Source of the DNA: Thermotogota bacterium
GTDB taxonomy: Bacteria > Thermotogota > Thermotogae > Petrotogales > Petrotogaceae
Assembly: GCA_029780115.1 (NCBI GenBank)
Contig: JAKOZG010000027.1
Coordinates: 1 to 64,000, forward strand
Reading direction: 5' to 3'
Length of the DNA: 64,000 nt
Made by a program: the position numbers and the translations under genes. The notes beneath the pieces are model-generated. The model worked only from the letters and a program-made list of their open reading frames with translations. It was not told the origin of the DNA and did not search any database. This document shows, piece after piece, positions 53,442-63,994 of this stretch; position 1 is the first letter of the stretch, and the number at the start of each line of letters is the position of its first letter.

Positions 53442-53963
53442 ATAAGCGATAGAATCGCTAAAAATGAAGAGATAAAAGTTAAAAAAGTTTTATTAATTGA
53501 CCAAAATGGTAACAAAATTGGAGAAGTAAGCACAAAAGAAGCTTTGAAGTTAGCTCAAGAAGCTGGCCTTGATCTAGTTTTAGTCGCACCAAATGCTAAA
53601 CCACCAGTTGCTAGGATGATGGATTATGGAAAGTATCTTTATGAAAAGGAAAAAAAGGAAAAGCAAGCTAAAAAAAAGCAAAAAAAACAAGTAATAAAAG
53701 AAATGAAATTTAGGTTGAGAATCGATGATCATGATTTCAATACTAAATTAAAGAAAATTAGAGAATTTTTAGAAGAAGGTTACAAAGTAAGAGTCGTAGT
53801 AATGTTTTTAGGTAGAGATATAATGTTTAAAGATCAGGGTATAGAGCTGCTAAATAGAGTTATATCTCAAACTTCAGACATAGCAACTGTAGCGCGTGGG
53901 CCAAAGTTGCTCGGTAAAGATATGGATATAATCTTAGAACCTCTTAAAGATTCCAAAAAATAA
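53442..53963 (+). CDS. infC: Translation initiation factor IF-3, ATA start
   Basis: A 173-residue factor that binds the 30S subunit and checks the start codon. The N-terminal domain reads ISDRIAKNEEIKVKKVLLIDQNG, then EALKLAQEAGLDLVLVAPNAKPPVARMMDYGKY. A lysine-rich linker and the C-terminal domain (KEMKFRLRIDDHDFNTKLKKI) follow. The first ATG/GTG/TTG in frame is TTG 53544, which would delete 34 conserved residues. The frame begins after a TGA at 53433-53435 and ATA 53442 is the only sensible start, behind GGATGGTGAT. Non-AUG starts on infC are a known autoregulatory device in other bacteria (AUU). Confidence 0.93.
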   Translation: MSDRIAKNEEIKVKKVLLIDQNGNKIGEVSTKEALKLAQEAGLDLVLVAPNAKPPVARMMDYGKYLYEKEKKEKQAKKKQKKQVIKEMKFRLRIDDHDFNTKLKKIREFLEEGYKVRVVVMFLGRDIMFKDQGIELLNRVISQTSDIATVARGPKLLGKDMDIILEPLKDSKK

Positions 53964-54052
53964 AATAGTATACAAAATTCAATTAAACTATTAAGTTAAT
54001 TTAATCTTTCCTTTTTACTATGATGACAATTTTAATTTAGGAGGATTTTTAT

Positions 54053-54253
54053 ATGGCTAAAATTAAAACAAGGAGTTCTGCCAAAAAGAGATTTAAAGTA
54101 ACAAAAACAGGTAAGATACTAAGACATAGAAGTAATGTAGGCCATAACACCGGTTCCAAGAGTAGCAAACATATGAACAGACTTACTAAAGAAGTAGAAG
54201 TTCCAAAAAATTTAAAGAAAAAGGTTGAAAAATCTTTAGGATTGAGAGGTTAG
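54053..54253 (+). CDS. rpmI: 50S ribosomal protein L35
   Basis: A 66-residue basic ribosomal protein with the family start AKIKTRSSAKKRFKVTKTGK and RHRSNVGHNTGSKSSKHMNRL. AGGAGG precedes ATG 54053. It occupies the usual place between infC and rplT. Confidence 0.97.
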   Translation: MAKIKTRSSAKKRFKVTKTGKILRHRSNVGHNTGSKSSKHMNRLTKEVEVPKNLKKKVEKSLGLRG

Positions 54254-54298
54254 ATCAACTAAAAATTTGAATTCGTGGAAAAAGGGAGTGAATATAGA

Positions 54299-54658
54299 AT
54301 GAGAGTTAAAAGGTCTCAAAATGCTCACAAAAAGAAAAAGATGTACTTGAAAGCAGCAAAAGGCTATAGAGGTTCTTTAAGTAGAAGATACAAACTAGCA
54401 AAACAACAATATTATAGATCGGGACAATATTCCTACATTGGTAGAAAAGAGAAAAAACGTAATTTTAGAAAATTATGGATTACACGAATAAACGCAGCCT
54501 CTCGAGCTCAAGGCTTAAAATATAACGAGTTTATTCACGGTTTAAAGTTAGCAAACGTTAATATAAATAGAAAAATGCTTTCAGAACTAGCTATTAACGA
54601 TCCTGAAACTTTTAGTACATATGTTAATATTGCAAAGCAATCACTTGCGACTAAATAA
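54299..54658 (+). CDS. rplT: 50S ribosomal protein L20
   Basis: A 119-residue 23S rRNA-binding protein essential for early 50S assembly, and the repressor of this operon in other bacteria. The N terminus MRVKRSQNAHKKKKMYLKAAKGYRG and WITRINAASRAQG are hallmarks. The frame extends to TTG/ATG-type starts at 54275, but GGGAGTG gives ATG 54299, matching the usual length. A terminator follows. Confidence 0.97.
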   Translation: MRVKRSQNAHKKKKMYLKAAKGYRGSLSRRYKLAKQQYYRSGQYSYIGRKEKKRNFRKLWITRINAASRAQGLKYNEFIHGLKLANVNINRKMLSELAINDPETFSTYVNIAKQSLATK

Positions 54659-54681
54659 ACATTACTACATTAACAGTAAAT

Positions 54682-54704
54682 AAAAAGGGCTTTTTGCCCT
54701 TTTT
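54682..54704. terminator. Bidirectional terminator after rplT
   Basis: AAAAAGGGC pairs with GCCCTTTTT around a T5 loop, between convergent rplT and pmbA. Confidence 0.85.
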
Positions 54705-54707
54705 ATT

Positions 54708-56045
54708 TTATTTTCCTCCCACGCTCAAATCTCTTATTAAGGTTGTAGATCCAGCAACAGTTCCTAAATATTTAAAGTCTGAACCTACTGATTCAAGATT
54801 GGTTAACAATTCTTGTAACGTACCAGCTAAAGTCATTCCTCTAAAACTGCCTACAAACTCTCCATCTTTTATGACCCTTCCACTTATTTGAACAGAAAAT
54901 CTACCTGAAATTGGATCGGCAGTGTGTAAACCCATTATATTTGTAACATAAAGAGCGTTTGGTATGTTCATGATTTCTTTTCTGGTTTTATTAGAGATAA
55001 GATGCATATTAATGGTACCTATAGATGGGATTGGGTTGTCAGCAAATGCAAATGAATTACCTGTTGGTTTGGTGTTAAATTTATTTGCAGAATAAATACT
55101 GTGTAAATAACTCTTTAAAACTCCGTTTTCAATAATATTAAAGCGAGATGTATTTGTTCCTTCATTATCAAAAGAAGCTATGAGAGGCGCAGAACCATCC
55201 ATAGGATCGTGTATTAAGTTTACAACGTTATTTGCAACTTTCTCTCCCAGACGGTCTTTTAAAAACGATTTACCCTTATATACATTTTCTCCTGATAGAG
55301 GAGTAGTTAGCGTTGAGATTAACATTCCAGCTGCAACTGGGCTTAGAATTATATCGTATCTACCGGACCTTAATACTTCTGCACTTAACCCAGAGATTGC
55401 CAAATCAACAGAATTTCTTACTATTCTATCTATTTCTATTAATCTGGCGCTTTGAGCCACCTCAAAATCAAATCCCATAGCAGAATTCTGATCATCTATT
55501 GCAGCCAAACTAATAGAAGCGCCTGCGTTTGTAAACAAAGCATTTTTATATAAACCGTTGGTATTTGCAAAATATATTCTTGTAAGAGAGGTTTCATAAC
55601 TTGCCCCACGAACAAATTTAATTCTTGGATCGCTTTTTTTTGCTCTCTGTTCAAGATTTTGAGCTAATTCCATAACTTCGTTTAAGCTCATATTTTTGGT
55701 ATCTACATCAAAAGCCCAATCAATATAAGTAAATTCTTTTTCATCAGAAACATCATGAGCTTCATCTGGTTGAGTATATTTAACCATTTGTATAGCTTTT
55801 TCTACTGCTTGGTTAATCCCTTTTTCCGATAAAATATTTGTTGATGATGTTGCTATTTTTCCTTCTTTACTAATAATTTTAATTCCAACAGATCCTTGTT
55901 CTCCTTCAGAAAGTTGTTCGAGTTTTCCAATGCTAAAAGAAGCATTTTTATTCTCTACAGAAAAAACATTAATCTGACCTTTACAATCATTATTTTTTAT
56001 AAGTAATAAAGCCTTTTCTAAAATTTGTTGTATATTATTCATCAT
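54708..56045 (-). CDS. pmbA: TldE/PmbA-family metalloprotease partner
   Basis: A 445-residue protein of the TldD/TldE family. The C-terminal half carries family motifs such as GRYDIILSPVAAGMLI, SFDNEGTNTSRFN and the terminal SVGGK. It lacks the HExxxH zinc site, as expected for the TldE (PmbA) subunit that pairs with TldD to degrade unfolded or modified peptides. Its ATG overlaps the tldD stop (56042-56045), so the two are translationally coupled. Confidence 0.92.
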   Translation of the reverse strand: MMNNIQQILEKALLLIKNNDCKGQINVFSVENKNASFSIGKLEQLSEGEQGSVGIKIISKEGKIATSSTNILSEKGINQAVEKAIQMVKYTQPDEAHDVSDEKEFTYIDWAFDVDTKNMSLNEVMELAQNLEQRAKKSDPRIKFVRGASYETSLTRIYFANTNGLYKNALFTNAGASISLAAIDDQNSAMGFDFEVAQSARLIEIDRIVRNSVDLAISGLSAEVLRSGRYDIILSPVAAGMLISTLTTPLSGENVYKGKSFLKDRLGEKVANNVVNLIHDPMDGSAPLIASFDNEGTNTSRFNIIENGVLKSYLHSIYSANKFNTKPTGNSFAFADNPIPSIGTINMHLISNKTRKEIMNIPNALYVTNIMGLHTADPISGRFSVQISGRVIKDGEFVGSFRGMTLAGTLQELLTNLESVGSDFKYLGTVAGSTTLIRDLSVGGK

Positions 56046-57454
56046 TCTTTTCCTCCTTTTACTATTCCCCCAACAACCATTTTCGGGATTCTAATGGTAG
56101 GTTGTGCATCCGAAACAGGCGCAGATTGGCCATCCTTTCCACATGTTCCTACTCCAAAACCTAGATCATTTCCAACCATATCTATACTTTCAAGAACCTT
56201 GAGCCCGTTACCAACTAAACTTGCTCCTCTAATAGGTTTTGTTATCTGTCCGTTTTCTATAACATAACCTTCATTAATGCCAAACTGAAAATCTCCACTT
56301 ATGACATCTACTTGTCCACCACCCATTTTTCTAACGAAAATTCCGTAATCTACTGATTTTATAATGTCTTCCGGGTTATCATCCCCAGGTAAAATCAATG
56401 TGTTCCTCATTCTGACTATCGGTAAAACCATATAGGATTCCCTTCTCCCGTTTCCTGTTGGTTGTACAGAAAACTTTTTAGAAGTTATCTTTGAATGCAT
56501 GTATCCTCTTAAAATACCATTTTCAATTAAAATTGTCCTTTCTGTGGGAGTTCCTTCATCATCATAATTGAGTGTACCTCTCTTGTTCATTATTGTCCCA
56601 TCATCGACAACAGTAATTTTCTCGGAAGCAATTTTTTGGCCTATCTTATCCCTATATACAGAACCAGATAAAACTAAATCAGCTTCCATGCCATGTCCAC
56701 AAGCCTCGTGAATCATAGTTCCGCCGGCTTCGGAAGAAATAACAACCGTAAACTCACCTGCAGGAGCCTCTTCTCCTTCAATTTGAGCCACAACTTGTCT
56801 AACTGCATCGTCAACAACTTTTTTCATCATTTGTTCTGTAAAAAATTCAAACCCTTCGTTTGCTGCATCTCCTGCATAACCTATAAACAAATTCCCTTCT
56901 TCATCTTCGCCAATAACTGTGACACTATAACGAGGGTAGTTTCTAATATCTTCGGCTATGGTTCCCTCAGAATTTATTATTTTTACTTTTCTACAACTAT
57001 CTGAATATGAAATAGTAACCTGTTTAATTCGACTATCTACATCCCTTAATAAATTGACTCCTGCAAGAACTTTTTCAACTTTCTTATCTATTTCTACTTC
57101 ATCAAAAGGGATTTGGAAAGGGGAAAAATTTCTTTTTTCACTCTCTTTCAAATCTTCAACCTTTAATGTTTCTTGGGTTTCAAATCTTTCCGATGCTATC
57201 GCTTTTAAATTATTTGCAAGGCTTATAAGATTTTCAAAAGTTGGTTCGTTAGTGTGTGCAAATATAGTTTCTTCCCTTGATACTACCCTCAAACTTGCTC
57301 CTCTACTACTTGAAAAATTTACTTTTTCAATTTTACCATTGTCATACAAGATAAAAGTACCATAACTATCTTCTAAAAAGATTTCTGAATATTCTCCACC
57401 ACACGAGAGAGAATGATTCAATACTTCTATATACTGTTCTTTACTTAATTCCAC
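56042..57454 (-). CDS. tldD: TldD-family zinc metalloprotease
   Basis: A 470-residue protease subunit. The zinc motif HEACGH places H249, E250 and H254, followed by GMEADLVL. Other family features are YDDEGTPTERTILIENG and the C-terminal GTCGKDGQSAPVSDAQPTIRI. It forms a heterodimer with PmbA and is cytoplasmic. ATG 57454 begins the pair. Confidence 0.95.
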   Translation of the reverse strand: MELSKEQYIEVLNHSLSCGGEYSEIFLEDSYGTFILYDNGKIEKVNFSSSRGASLRVVSREETIFAHTNEPTFENLISLANNLKAIASERFETQETLKVEDLKESEKRNFSPFQIPFDEVEIDKKVEKVLAGVNLLRDVDSRIKQVTISYSDSCRKVKIINSEGTIAEDIRNYPRYSVTVIGEDEEGNLFIGYAGDAANEGFEFFTEQMMKKVVDDAVRQVVAQIEGEEAPAGEFTVVISSEAGGTMIHEACGHGMEADLVLSGSVYRDKIGQKIASEKITVVDDGTIMNKRGTLNYDDEGTPTERTILIENGILRGYMHSKITSKKFSVQPTGNGRRESYMVLPIVRMRNTLILPGDDNPEDIIKSVDYGIFVRKMGGGQVDVISGDFQFGINEGYVIENGQITKPIRGASLVGNGLKVLESIDMVGNDLGFGVGTCGKDGQSAPVSDAQPTIRIPKMVVGGIVKGGKE

Positions 57455-57669
57455 TTTTTATCCCTCCTAATAATTTCCAAATTCGGAACCTCTATACAAT
57501 TATACACGTATAAATTGCTAAAAATAAAATCAACATAAAATTTAAAAAAAATAATATTTAATCCTTTTTTGATTTAATTCTTTTTGAGATATAATTGATA
57601 TACTATAATCCGTTTTAGATTTTAATAATAATTTTGAAATTATCTAAATAATAGTTGGGAGGGAACATG

Positions 57670-58335
57670 ATGGAAATTTTTTTGGACACCGCTAACATCA
57701 ATGAAATTAAAAAAGGTGTTGAATGGGGTATAGTAGATGGTGTTACAACAAATCCTACCTTAGTTTCAAAGGAAGAGGCTCTTTTTGAGGAAAGAATAAA
57801 AGACATATGTGAAGTAGTTCAAGGTCCTGTAAGTGCCGAAGTCGTCTCACCGGATTATGAAAAAATGGTAGAAGAAGCGCAAAAATTAGCTAAACTAAGT
57901 GAGCATGTTGTAGTTAAAATTCCTTTGATTCCTGATGGTATAAAAGCTATAAAGACTCTCACTAGAAAAGGTATTAAAACTAACGCTACACTTGTTTTCA
58001 GCCCTTTACAGGCTCTACTTGCTGCAAAAGCAGGCTCAACTTATGTTAGTCCTTTCATAGGAAGAATGGATGATATAGGTAATACAGGAATGACAATAGT
58101 AGAAGAGATAATGGACATTTTTATTAACTACGGTTATGAAACAAAAGTGATAGTCGCTAGTGTCAGACATCCACAACATGTTTTAGAAGCCGCTTTAATT
58201 GGAGCGGATGTTGTAACTATGCCTTTTGGCGTTTTAGAAAAGATGTTTAAACATCCTATGACAGATATCGGACTTGAAAACTTTCTTAAAGATTGGCAAA
58301 AATATCAGGAATATCTCAAAAATAAACTTAAATAA
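57670..58335 (+). CDS. tal: Transaldolase, small (TalC/Fsa-like) type
   Basis: A 221-residue TIM-barrel enzyme of the short transaldolase group. The N-terminal [26 protein letters not shown] and the Schiff-base lysine in HVVVKIPL (about residue 84) are conserved, as are [18 protein letters not shown] and SVRHPQHV. It transfers dihydroxyacetone units in the pentose phosphate pathway. The frame opens at TTG 57655, but GGGAGGG (57657-57663) favours ATG 57670. It ends at a terminator and converges on groEL. Confidence 0.93.
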   Translation: MEIFLDTANINEIKKGVEWGIVDGVTTNPTLVSKEEALFEERIKDICEVVQGPVSAEVVSPDYEKMVEEAQKLAKLSEHVVVKIPLIPDGIKAIKTLTRKGIKTNATLVFSPLQALLAAKAGSTYVSPFIGRMDDIGNTGMTIVEEIMDIFINYGYETKVIVASVRHPQHVLEAALIGADVVTMPFGVLEKMFKHPMTDIGLENFLKDWQKYQEYLKNKLK

Positions 58336-58359
58336 AAAACGTGCCTTCCGGCACGTTTT
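58336..58359. terminator. Bidirectional terminator between tal and groEL
   Basis: AAAACGTGCC pairs with GGCACGTTTT around a TTCC loop. Confidence 0.9.
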
Positions 58360-58371
58360 ATTTTTTGCTTA

Positions 58372-60284
<1,913 letters not shown>

Positions 60285-60332
60285 TTGTTAATACCCCCTT
60301 TGTATATTTTTGATTAATTATTATTAATTATT

Positions 60333-60359
60333 TTAGCAATTAAAGGTTAAGAGTGCTAA
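60333..60359. promoter_or_regulatory. CIRCE-like HrcA operator before groESL
   Basis: TTAGCAATT-N9-GAGTGCTAA. The right arm is perfect, the left arm has two mismatches to TTAGCACTC. Placed directly after the minus-strand promoter at 60369-60397, as in HrcA-controlled operons. Confidence 0.8.
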
Positions 60360-60368
60360 TCCTTTAAT

Positions 60369-60397
60369 ATGATAACATTTCTAGGTTAAATAGGCAA
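60369..60397 (-). promoter_or_regulatory. Sigma-70-type promoter of groESL
   Basis: On the minus strand TTGCCT, a 17-base spacer and TATCAT, ending ten bases before the CIRCE-like element. Confidence 0.7.
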
Positions 60398-60767
60398 GGT
60401 TGAAAAAAAACAATTATTCAGGAATAAGAGCGTTTATACCGATTTATTTCTAATTAAGTGTAAAAATCTCTTGTTTTCTCCATTTTTCTCTCTTTTTCTA
60501 TTTTAAACACCTATTATTAAACAAAAAGAAAGCAAAAATAATCTAAGAAGTAACATTTTTTACCTAATTCGTAACTCAAAAATTTATCATAAAGCTGAAA
60601 GTTGATATAATTAGAGTATTAATATTTGAAAATATTTTTAATATGAATTTTAAACGACTTAAATTTTTTTTAATTTCTTAGACACTAAAATTATTAATCA
60701 GATTTCTGTATTATTTAGCTTATTTATTTTCAAAAGTTTTTACATCTATTGAAAAGAGGTGAGGATT
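60398..60767. other. Divergent intergenic region before the aldo/keto reductase
   Basis: About 370 AT-rich bases between the groESL promoter and the aldo/keto reductase gene. A TATAAT near 60606 has no convincing -35. Nothing else recognised apart from the AGAGGTGAGG ribosome binding site at the end. Confidence 0.35.
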
Positions 60768-61697
60768 TTGAGATACAAGAAACTTGGTAAAACAAATATA
60801 AATGTTTCCGTTGTTGGACTAGGTGCTTGGCAACTTGGTGGAGACTGGGGTCCTTTAGAGAAAGATCACGCTTTAAAACTACTAAATTTAGCTTACGACA
60901 ATGGAGTTAACTTTTTTGATACTGCACCTGTATATGGTTTTGGAAGATCTGAAGAAGTAGTAGGAGAATTTTTGAATCAAATTAATAGAGATGAAGTTTA
61001 CATCGCAACTAAGTGTGGCTTAGAGTGGGATAATAAAAGCAGAATTAGAAACAACCTAAAAAAAGAAAGGGTTTTGAAAGAAATAGAAGAATCTCTTACT
61101 AGATTGAAAACCGATTATGTCGATCTTTATCAAATTCATTGGCCTGATCCAAATACCTTATTGGAAGAAACAGCAGAAGCCCTTCAAAGAATACTCGATG
61201 ATGGAAAAGCAAGGTATATTGGTGTTTCTAATTTTAGCGCTGAACAATTAGAAAAATTGTGTAAATACTTAAACGTTGTCTCCACACAAAATTATTACAA
61301 TATGCTTGTTAGAGACATTGAAAAAGATTTGTTTCCAATAGTAAAAAAATATAACTTAACCATTATTCCTTACAGCCCGTTGGCTAAAGGATTGCTTACA
61401 GGAAAGATAACGAAGGATTTTGAACCATCCAAAGACGACCCAAGAGCTGGAGATAGAATATTTAAGGATAAAAAGCTATTTTTAAAAAATATAAAAAAAG
61501 TTGACAAAATAAAAGATATTTCTAACAAAATAGGAAAACCTCTTTCACAAATAGCAATAAATTGGTTGTTATATCATGATGAGGTTAGTACTGTTATTGC
61601 AGGTACTAAGAATGAACAACATTTACTGGAAAACATTAACTCGAGTGACTGGGTCATGACTAAAGATTTATTCGAAGAAATAAATAAACTATTATGA
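60768..61697 (+). CDS. Aldo/keto reductase
   Basis: A 309-residue NADP-dependent TIM-barrel reductase. The catalytic tetrad regions are present: the aspartate and tyrosine in FFDTAPVYGFGRSEEVVG, a lysine in VYIATKCG and the histidine in YQIHWPDP. C-terminal SNFSAEQL, YSPLAKGLLTGK and AGTKNEQHLLEN complete the pattern. Substrate unknown. GTG 60759 is open, but TTG 60768 (MRYKKLGKTN) after AGAGGTGAGG fits the family. The next gene, a sugar kinase, lies about 100 bases on. Confidence 0.92.
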   Translation: MRYKKLGKTNINVSVVGLGAWQLGGDWGPLEKDHALKLLNLAYDNGVNFFDTAPVYGFGRSEEVVGEFLNQINRDEVYIATKCGLEWDNKSRIRNNLKKERVLKEIEESLTRLKTDYVDLYQIHWPDPNTLLEETAEALQRILDDGKARYIGVSNFSAEQLEKLCKYLNVVSTQNYYNMLVRDIEKDLFPIVKKYNLTIIPYSPLAKGLLTGKITKDFEPSKDDPRAGDRIFKDKKLFLKNIKKVDKIKDISNKIGKPLSQIAINWLLYHDEVSTVIAGTKNEQHLLENINSSDWVMTKDLFEEINKLL

Positions 61698-61795
61698 TTA
61701 TATATATTGGTTATAATTGTGACTGAATTTATCAATAAATTAAAGTTACCTTATTTACAAAATGCATAAAAATATAGCTCCTAGGAGGTAGATGT

Positions 61796-62749
61796 ATGTC
61801 TATTCTTTGTGCAGGTGAAATCCTTTATGATTTTATATCTCAATCTCCTAACAAGGGTTTGGGGGAAAGTGAGATATTTGAAAAAAGGCCAGGTGGTTCT
61901 CCTTTTAATGTCGCAGTTGGATTATCAAAACTAGGCGCAGAGGTTTCATTTTTGACCAAAATAGGTTCTGACGAATTTGGGAAGTCGCTTTTAAACTACA
62001 TTAAAGAAAGTAATATTAATACAGATTGTGTTATTTTTCAGAATGGGTATAAAACTACTTTAGCTTTTGCTGCTGTAGATGAGAATGGAAAAGCTGAATA
62101 TGAATTTTATAGAGATAATGCTGCAGATGTTAACTTAAAAATGGAAGATTTGAAAAATTTACAACTCAATAAATTTTCACTCTTTCATTTTGGTTCTATA
62201 GCTTTGTTGGAAAAACCTACATCCCTAACTTTAAAAAATTTATTTGAAGAATTAGTCTCTAAAAAGAAAATTACTTCTTTTGATCCAAATATCAGAAAAT
62301 CTATGATAAAAAACGAAGAAATATATTTGAGTCTTATTAATCAAATAATCATGAAGGTTGATATTTTTAAATTGAGTGATGATGATCTATATTATATTAC
62401 AAAAGAGAAGAATATTGAGAAAGCTGTTGCTAATTTAAATGTGAAAGAAGGTTGTGTAATTTTCTTAACTTTAGGGAGTGATGGTTCAATGGTTTTTAAA
62501 AATAATGAATTTAAGTTTGTTCCAGCTTATAAGGTTAATGTTGTAGATACAGTTGGTTGTGGAGATTCTTTTATGGCTTCTATTTTGTATAAATTAAAAG
62601 ATTATTCTTACAATGAATTAAAAAATATTTCATTATCTGCTTTAAAGGATTATGCAGATTTTGCTAATAAATGTGCTGCTATAGTTGCTTCTAAACCTGG
62701 CGCTGCAAATGCTATGCCAAATTTAGAAGAAGTAATGACTTTCTTTTGA
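61796..62749 (+). CDS. PfkB-family sugar kinase, fructokinase-like
   Basis: A 317-residue ribokinase-fold enzyme. GGSPFNVAVGLSKLGAEVSFLTKIG is the N-terminal signature, FDPNIRKSM is a fructokinase-type motif and the catalytic base is D257 in DTVGCGDSF. It phosphorylates a hexose or related sugar; fructose is favoured but not proven. ATG 61796 follows AGGAGGT. It precedes the palindrome-rich region. Confidence 0.88.
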   Translation: MSILCAGEILYDFISQSPNKGLGESEIFEKRPGGSPFNVAVGLSKLGAEVSFLTKIGSDEFGKSLLNYIKESNINTDCVIFQNGYKTTLAFAAVDENGKAEYEFYRDNAADVNLKMEDLKNLQLNKFSLFHFGSIALLEKPTSLTLKNLFEELVSKKKITSFDPNIRKSMIKNEEIYLSLINQIIMKVDIFKLSDDDLYYITKEKNIEKAVANLNVKEGCVIFLTLGSDGSMVFKNNEFKFVPAYKVNVVDTVGCGDSFMASILYKLKDYSYNELKNISLSALKDYADFANKCAAIVASKPGAANAMPNLEEVMTFF

Positions 62750-62981
62750 TTTTTTTGAGTTGATATTTTTTATTTTATATTATTATATAAATAGTAGTGG
62801 TAGTGATAGGATAATGTTGACAGTTTAAAAAGCTATATAAATATCCTTTCATGATGAATTGGTTATGTTGAAAAGTAGTAAAAATTTTCAAGTACTTTTT
62901 GAACTTAAATGTTCATAAAGGGAAAAAAGAAAAAATATCTATATTTTTGTTTATAAGTAAAATTTTCAACAACATCTTGAA

Positions 62982-62998
62982 CTAAGTTATAAACTTAG
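62982..62998. repeat. Inverted repeat CTAAGTT-ATA-AACTTAG
   Basis: Perfect 7-base arms with a 3-base spacer in the cutC upstream region; a possible operator. Confidence 0.55.
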
Positions 62999-63001
62999 AA
63001 G

Positions 63002-63027
63002 TTTAAGGTTATTTTATCAACCTTAAA
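63002..63027. repeat. Inverted repeat TTTAAGGTT-N8-AACCTTAAA
   Basis: Perfect 9-base arms around eight bases, immediately after the previous repeat. No T tract follows in either direction that would make a good terminator. Confidence 0.55.
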
Positions 63028-63135
63028 ATGTTTATAATTTCGTTTATAAAAAAGTTGAAAGAAATTTTCATGTTACCTACTCATCGTATAAAAAGGTTAT
63101 TGATACAGGATACAAGTGACAAGTTATCAACCTAT

Positions 63136-63163
63136 TGTATGTTGATAAAGTTATCAACATACA
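63136..63163. promoter_or_regulatory. Long palindromic operator candidate before cutC
   Basis: TGTATGTTGATAA-AG-TTATCAACATACA: perfect 13-base arms with a two-base centre, ending 33 bases before cutC. The half-site TTATCAAC recurs at 63124. Size and symmetry fit a homodimeric sugar-type repressor (LacI or ROK type); the regulator is unknown. Confidence 0.65.
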
Positions 63164-63196
63164 TAATTAAATAAAATAAGGGGTGAGGAGGGATTT

Positions 63197-63946
63197 ATGT
63201 CAAGAATAATATTAGAAATTTGTTGTGCCTCAGCAAGGGATGTTGTTGAGGCTGAGAAAGGTGGAGCGGATAGGGTTGAATTGAATTCAGGAATGGTATA
63301 TGGAGGCTTGACTCCAAGTATAGGAGAAATAGAAGAAGCAAAAAGAAGAACAAAGATTCCAATTATTGTTATGATAAGGCCTAGAAGTGGAGGATTTTGT
63401 TATACCGATATTGAATTCGAAGTGATGAAGAAAGATGCACAAGCCGCTATTAAAGCTGGAGCAGATGGATTAGCTTTTGGAATATTAAATGCTGACGGAA
63501 CAATTGATATAAAAAGGAATAAAATATTAAAAGAAATAGCAGGAAATAAAGAAACGGTTTTTCATCGAGCTTTTGATGTCGCACCAGATCCCATTAAAAA
63601 TATAGATATTCTTGTTGAAATAGGTATAAATAGAATATTAAGTAGTGGACAAGAGGCCACAGTTGAAAAAGGTATTAGAAATTGTAGAGAAATTATTAGT
63701 CATTCTAGTGGTAGAATAGAAATATTATTAGGGGGAGGAATTAGGGATTACAATGTAAAAAAGATTATAGAAGAAACTGGAACTAAGCAGGTTCATTTAT
63801 CAGCATTTAGAGAAGAGTTTGATAACTCAACAGTTCATCAAAATAAAGTTAGATTCAATAAATATGAAGAAATGCCCGAAAATATTTATCAAGTTATAGA
63901 TTGTAAGAAGGTAAGATTAGTAAGAAATATTATTGATAATGTTTAG
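63197..63946 (+). CDS. cutC: CutC-family protein
   Basis: A 249-residue TIM-barrel protein. LEICCASARDVVEAEKGGADRVELNSGMVYGGLTPSIGEI, MIRPRSGGFCYTDIEFEVM and FHRAFDVAPDP are the CutC pattern. Copper homeostasis was the original proposal for E. coli CutC, but the family often lies in amino-sugar or glycan-use operons, which suits the operator-like palindrome and the sugar kinase upstream. ATG 63197 follows GGTGAGGAGGG. Another gene starts about 50 bases downstream. Confidence 0.92.
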   Translation: MSRIILEICCASARDVVEAEKGGADRVELNSGMVYGGLTPSIGEIEEAKRRTKIPIIVMIRPRSGGFCYTDIEFEVMKKDAQAAIKAGADGLAFGILNADGTIDIKRNKILKEIAGNKETVFHRAFDVAPDPIKNIDILVEIGINRILSSGQEATVEKGIRNCREIISHSSGRIEILLGGGIRDYNVKKIIEETGTKQVHLSAFREEFDNSTVHQNKVRFNKYEEMPENIYQVIDCKKVRLVRNIIDNV

Positions 63947-63994
63947 TATTTAACAATTTCTAACGGGGAATAAAGTTTAAAGGAGGGTAACAAT

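Larger units (their letters stand above)
62750..63196. other. Palindrome-rich control region before cutC (447 bases)
   Basis: No reading frame is supported. The region holds at least three perfect inverted repeats (62982-62998, 63002-63027, 63136-63163) plus an extra TTATCAAC half-site at 63124-63131. This density is unusual for this genome and points to transcriptional control of the cutC operon. Confidence 0.6.

Noticed and set aside
63124-63163. TTATCAACA motifs as DnaA boxes of a replication origin
   Set aside because: They differ from TTATCCACA, form one long palindrome and sit by cutC, not dnaA/dnaN; a repressor operator is simpler.
62750-63196. Small RNA or short gene in the cutC upstream region
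   Set aside because: All frames are broken by stops and the structure is short separate palindromes, more like operators than a folded RNA.
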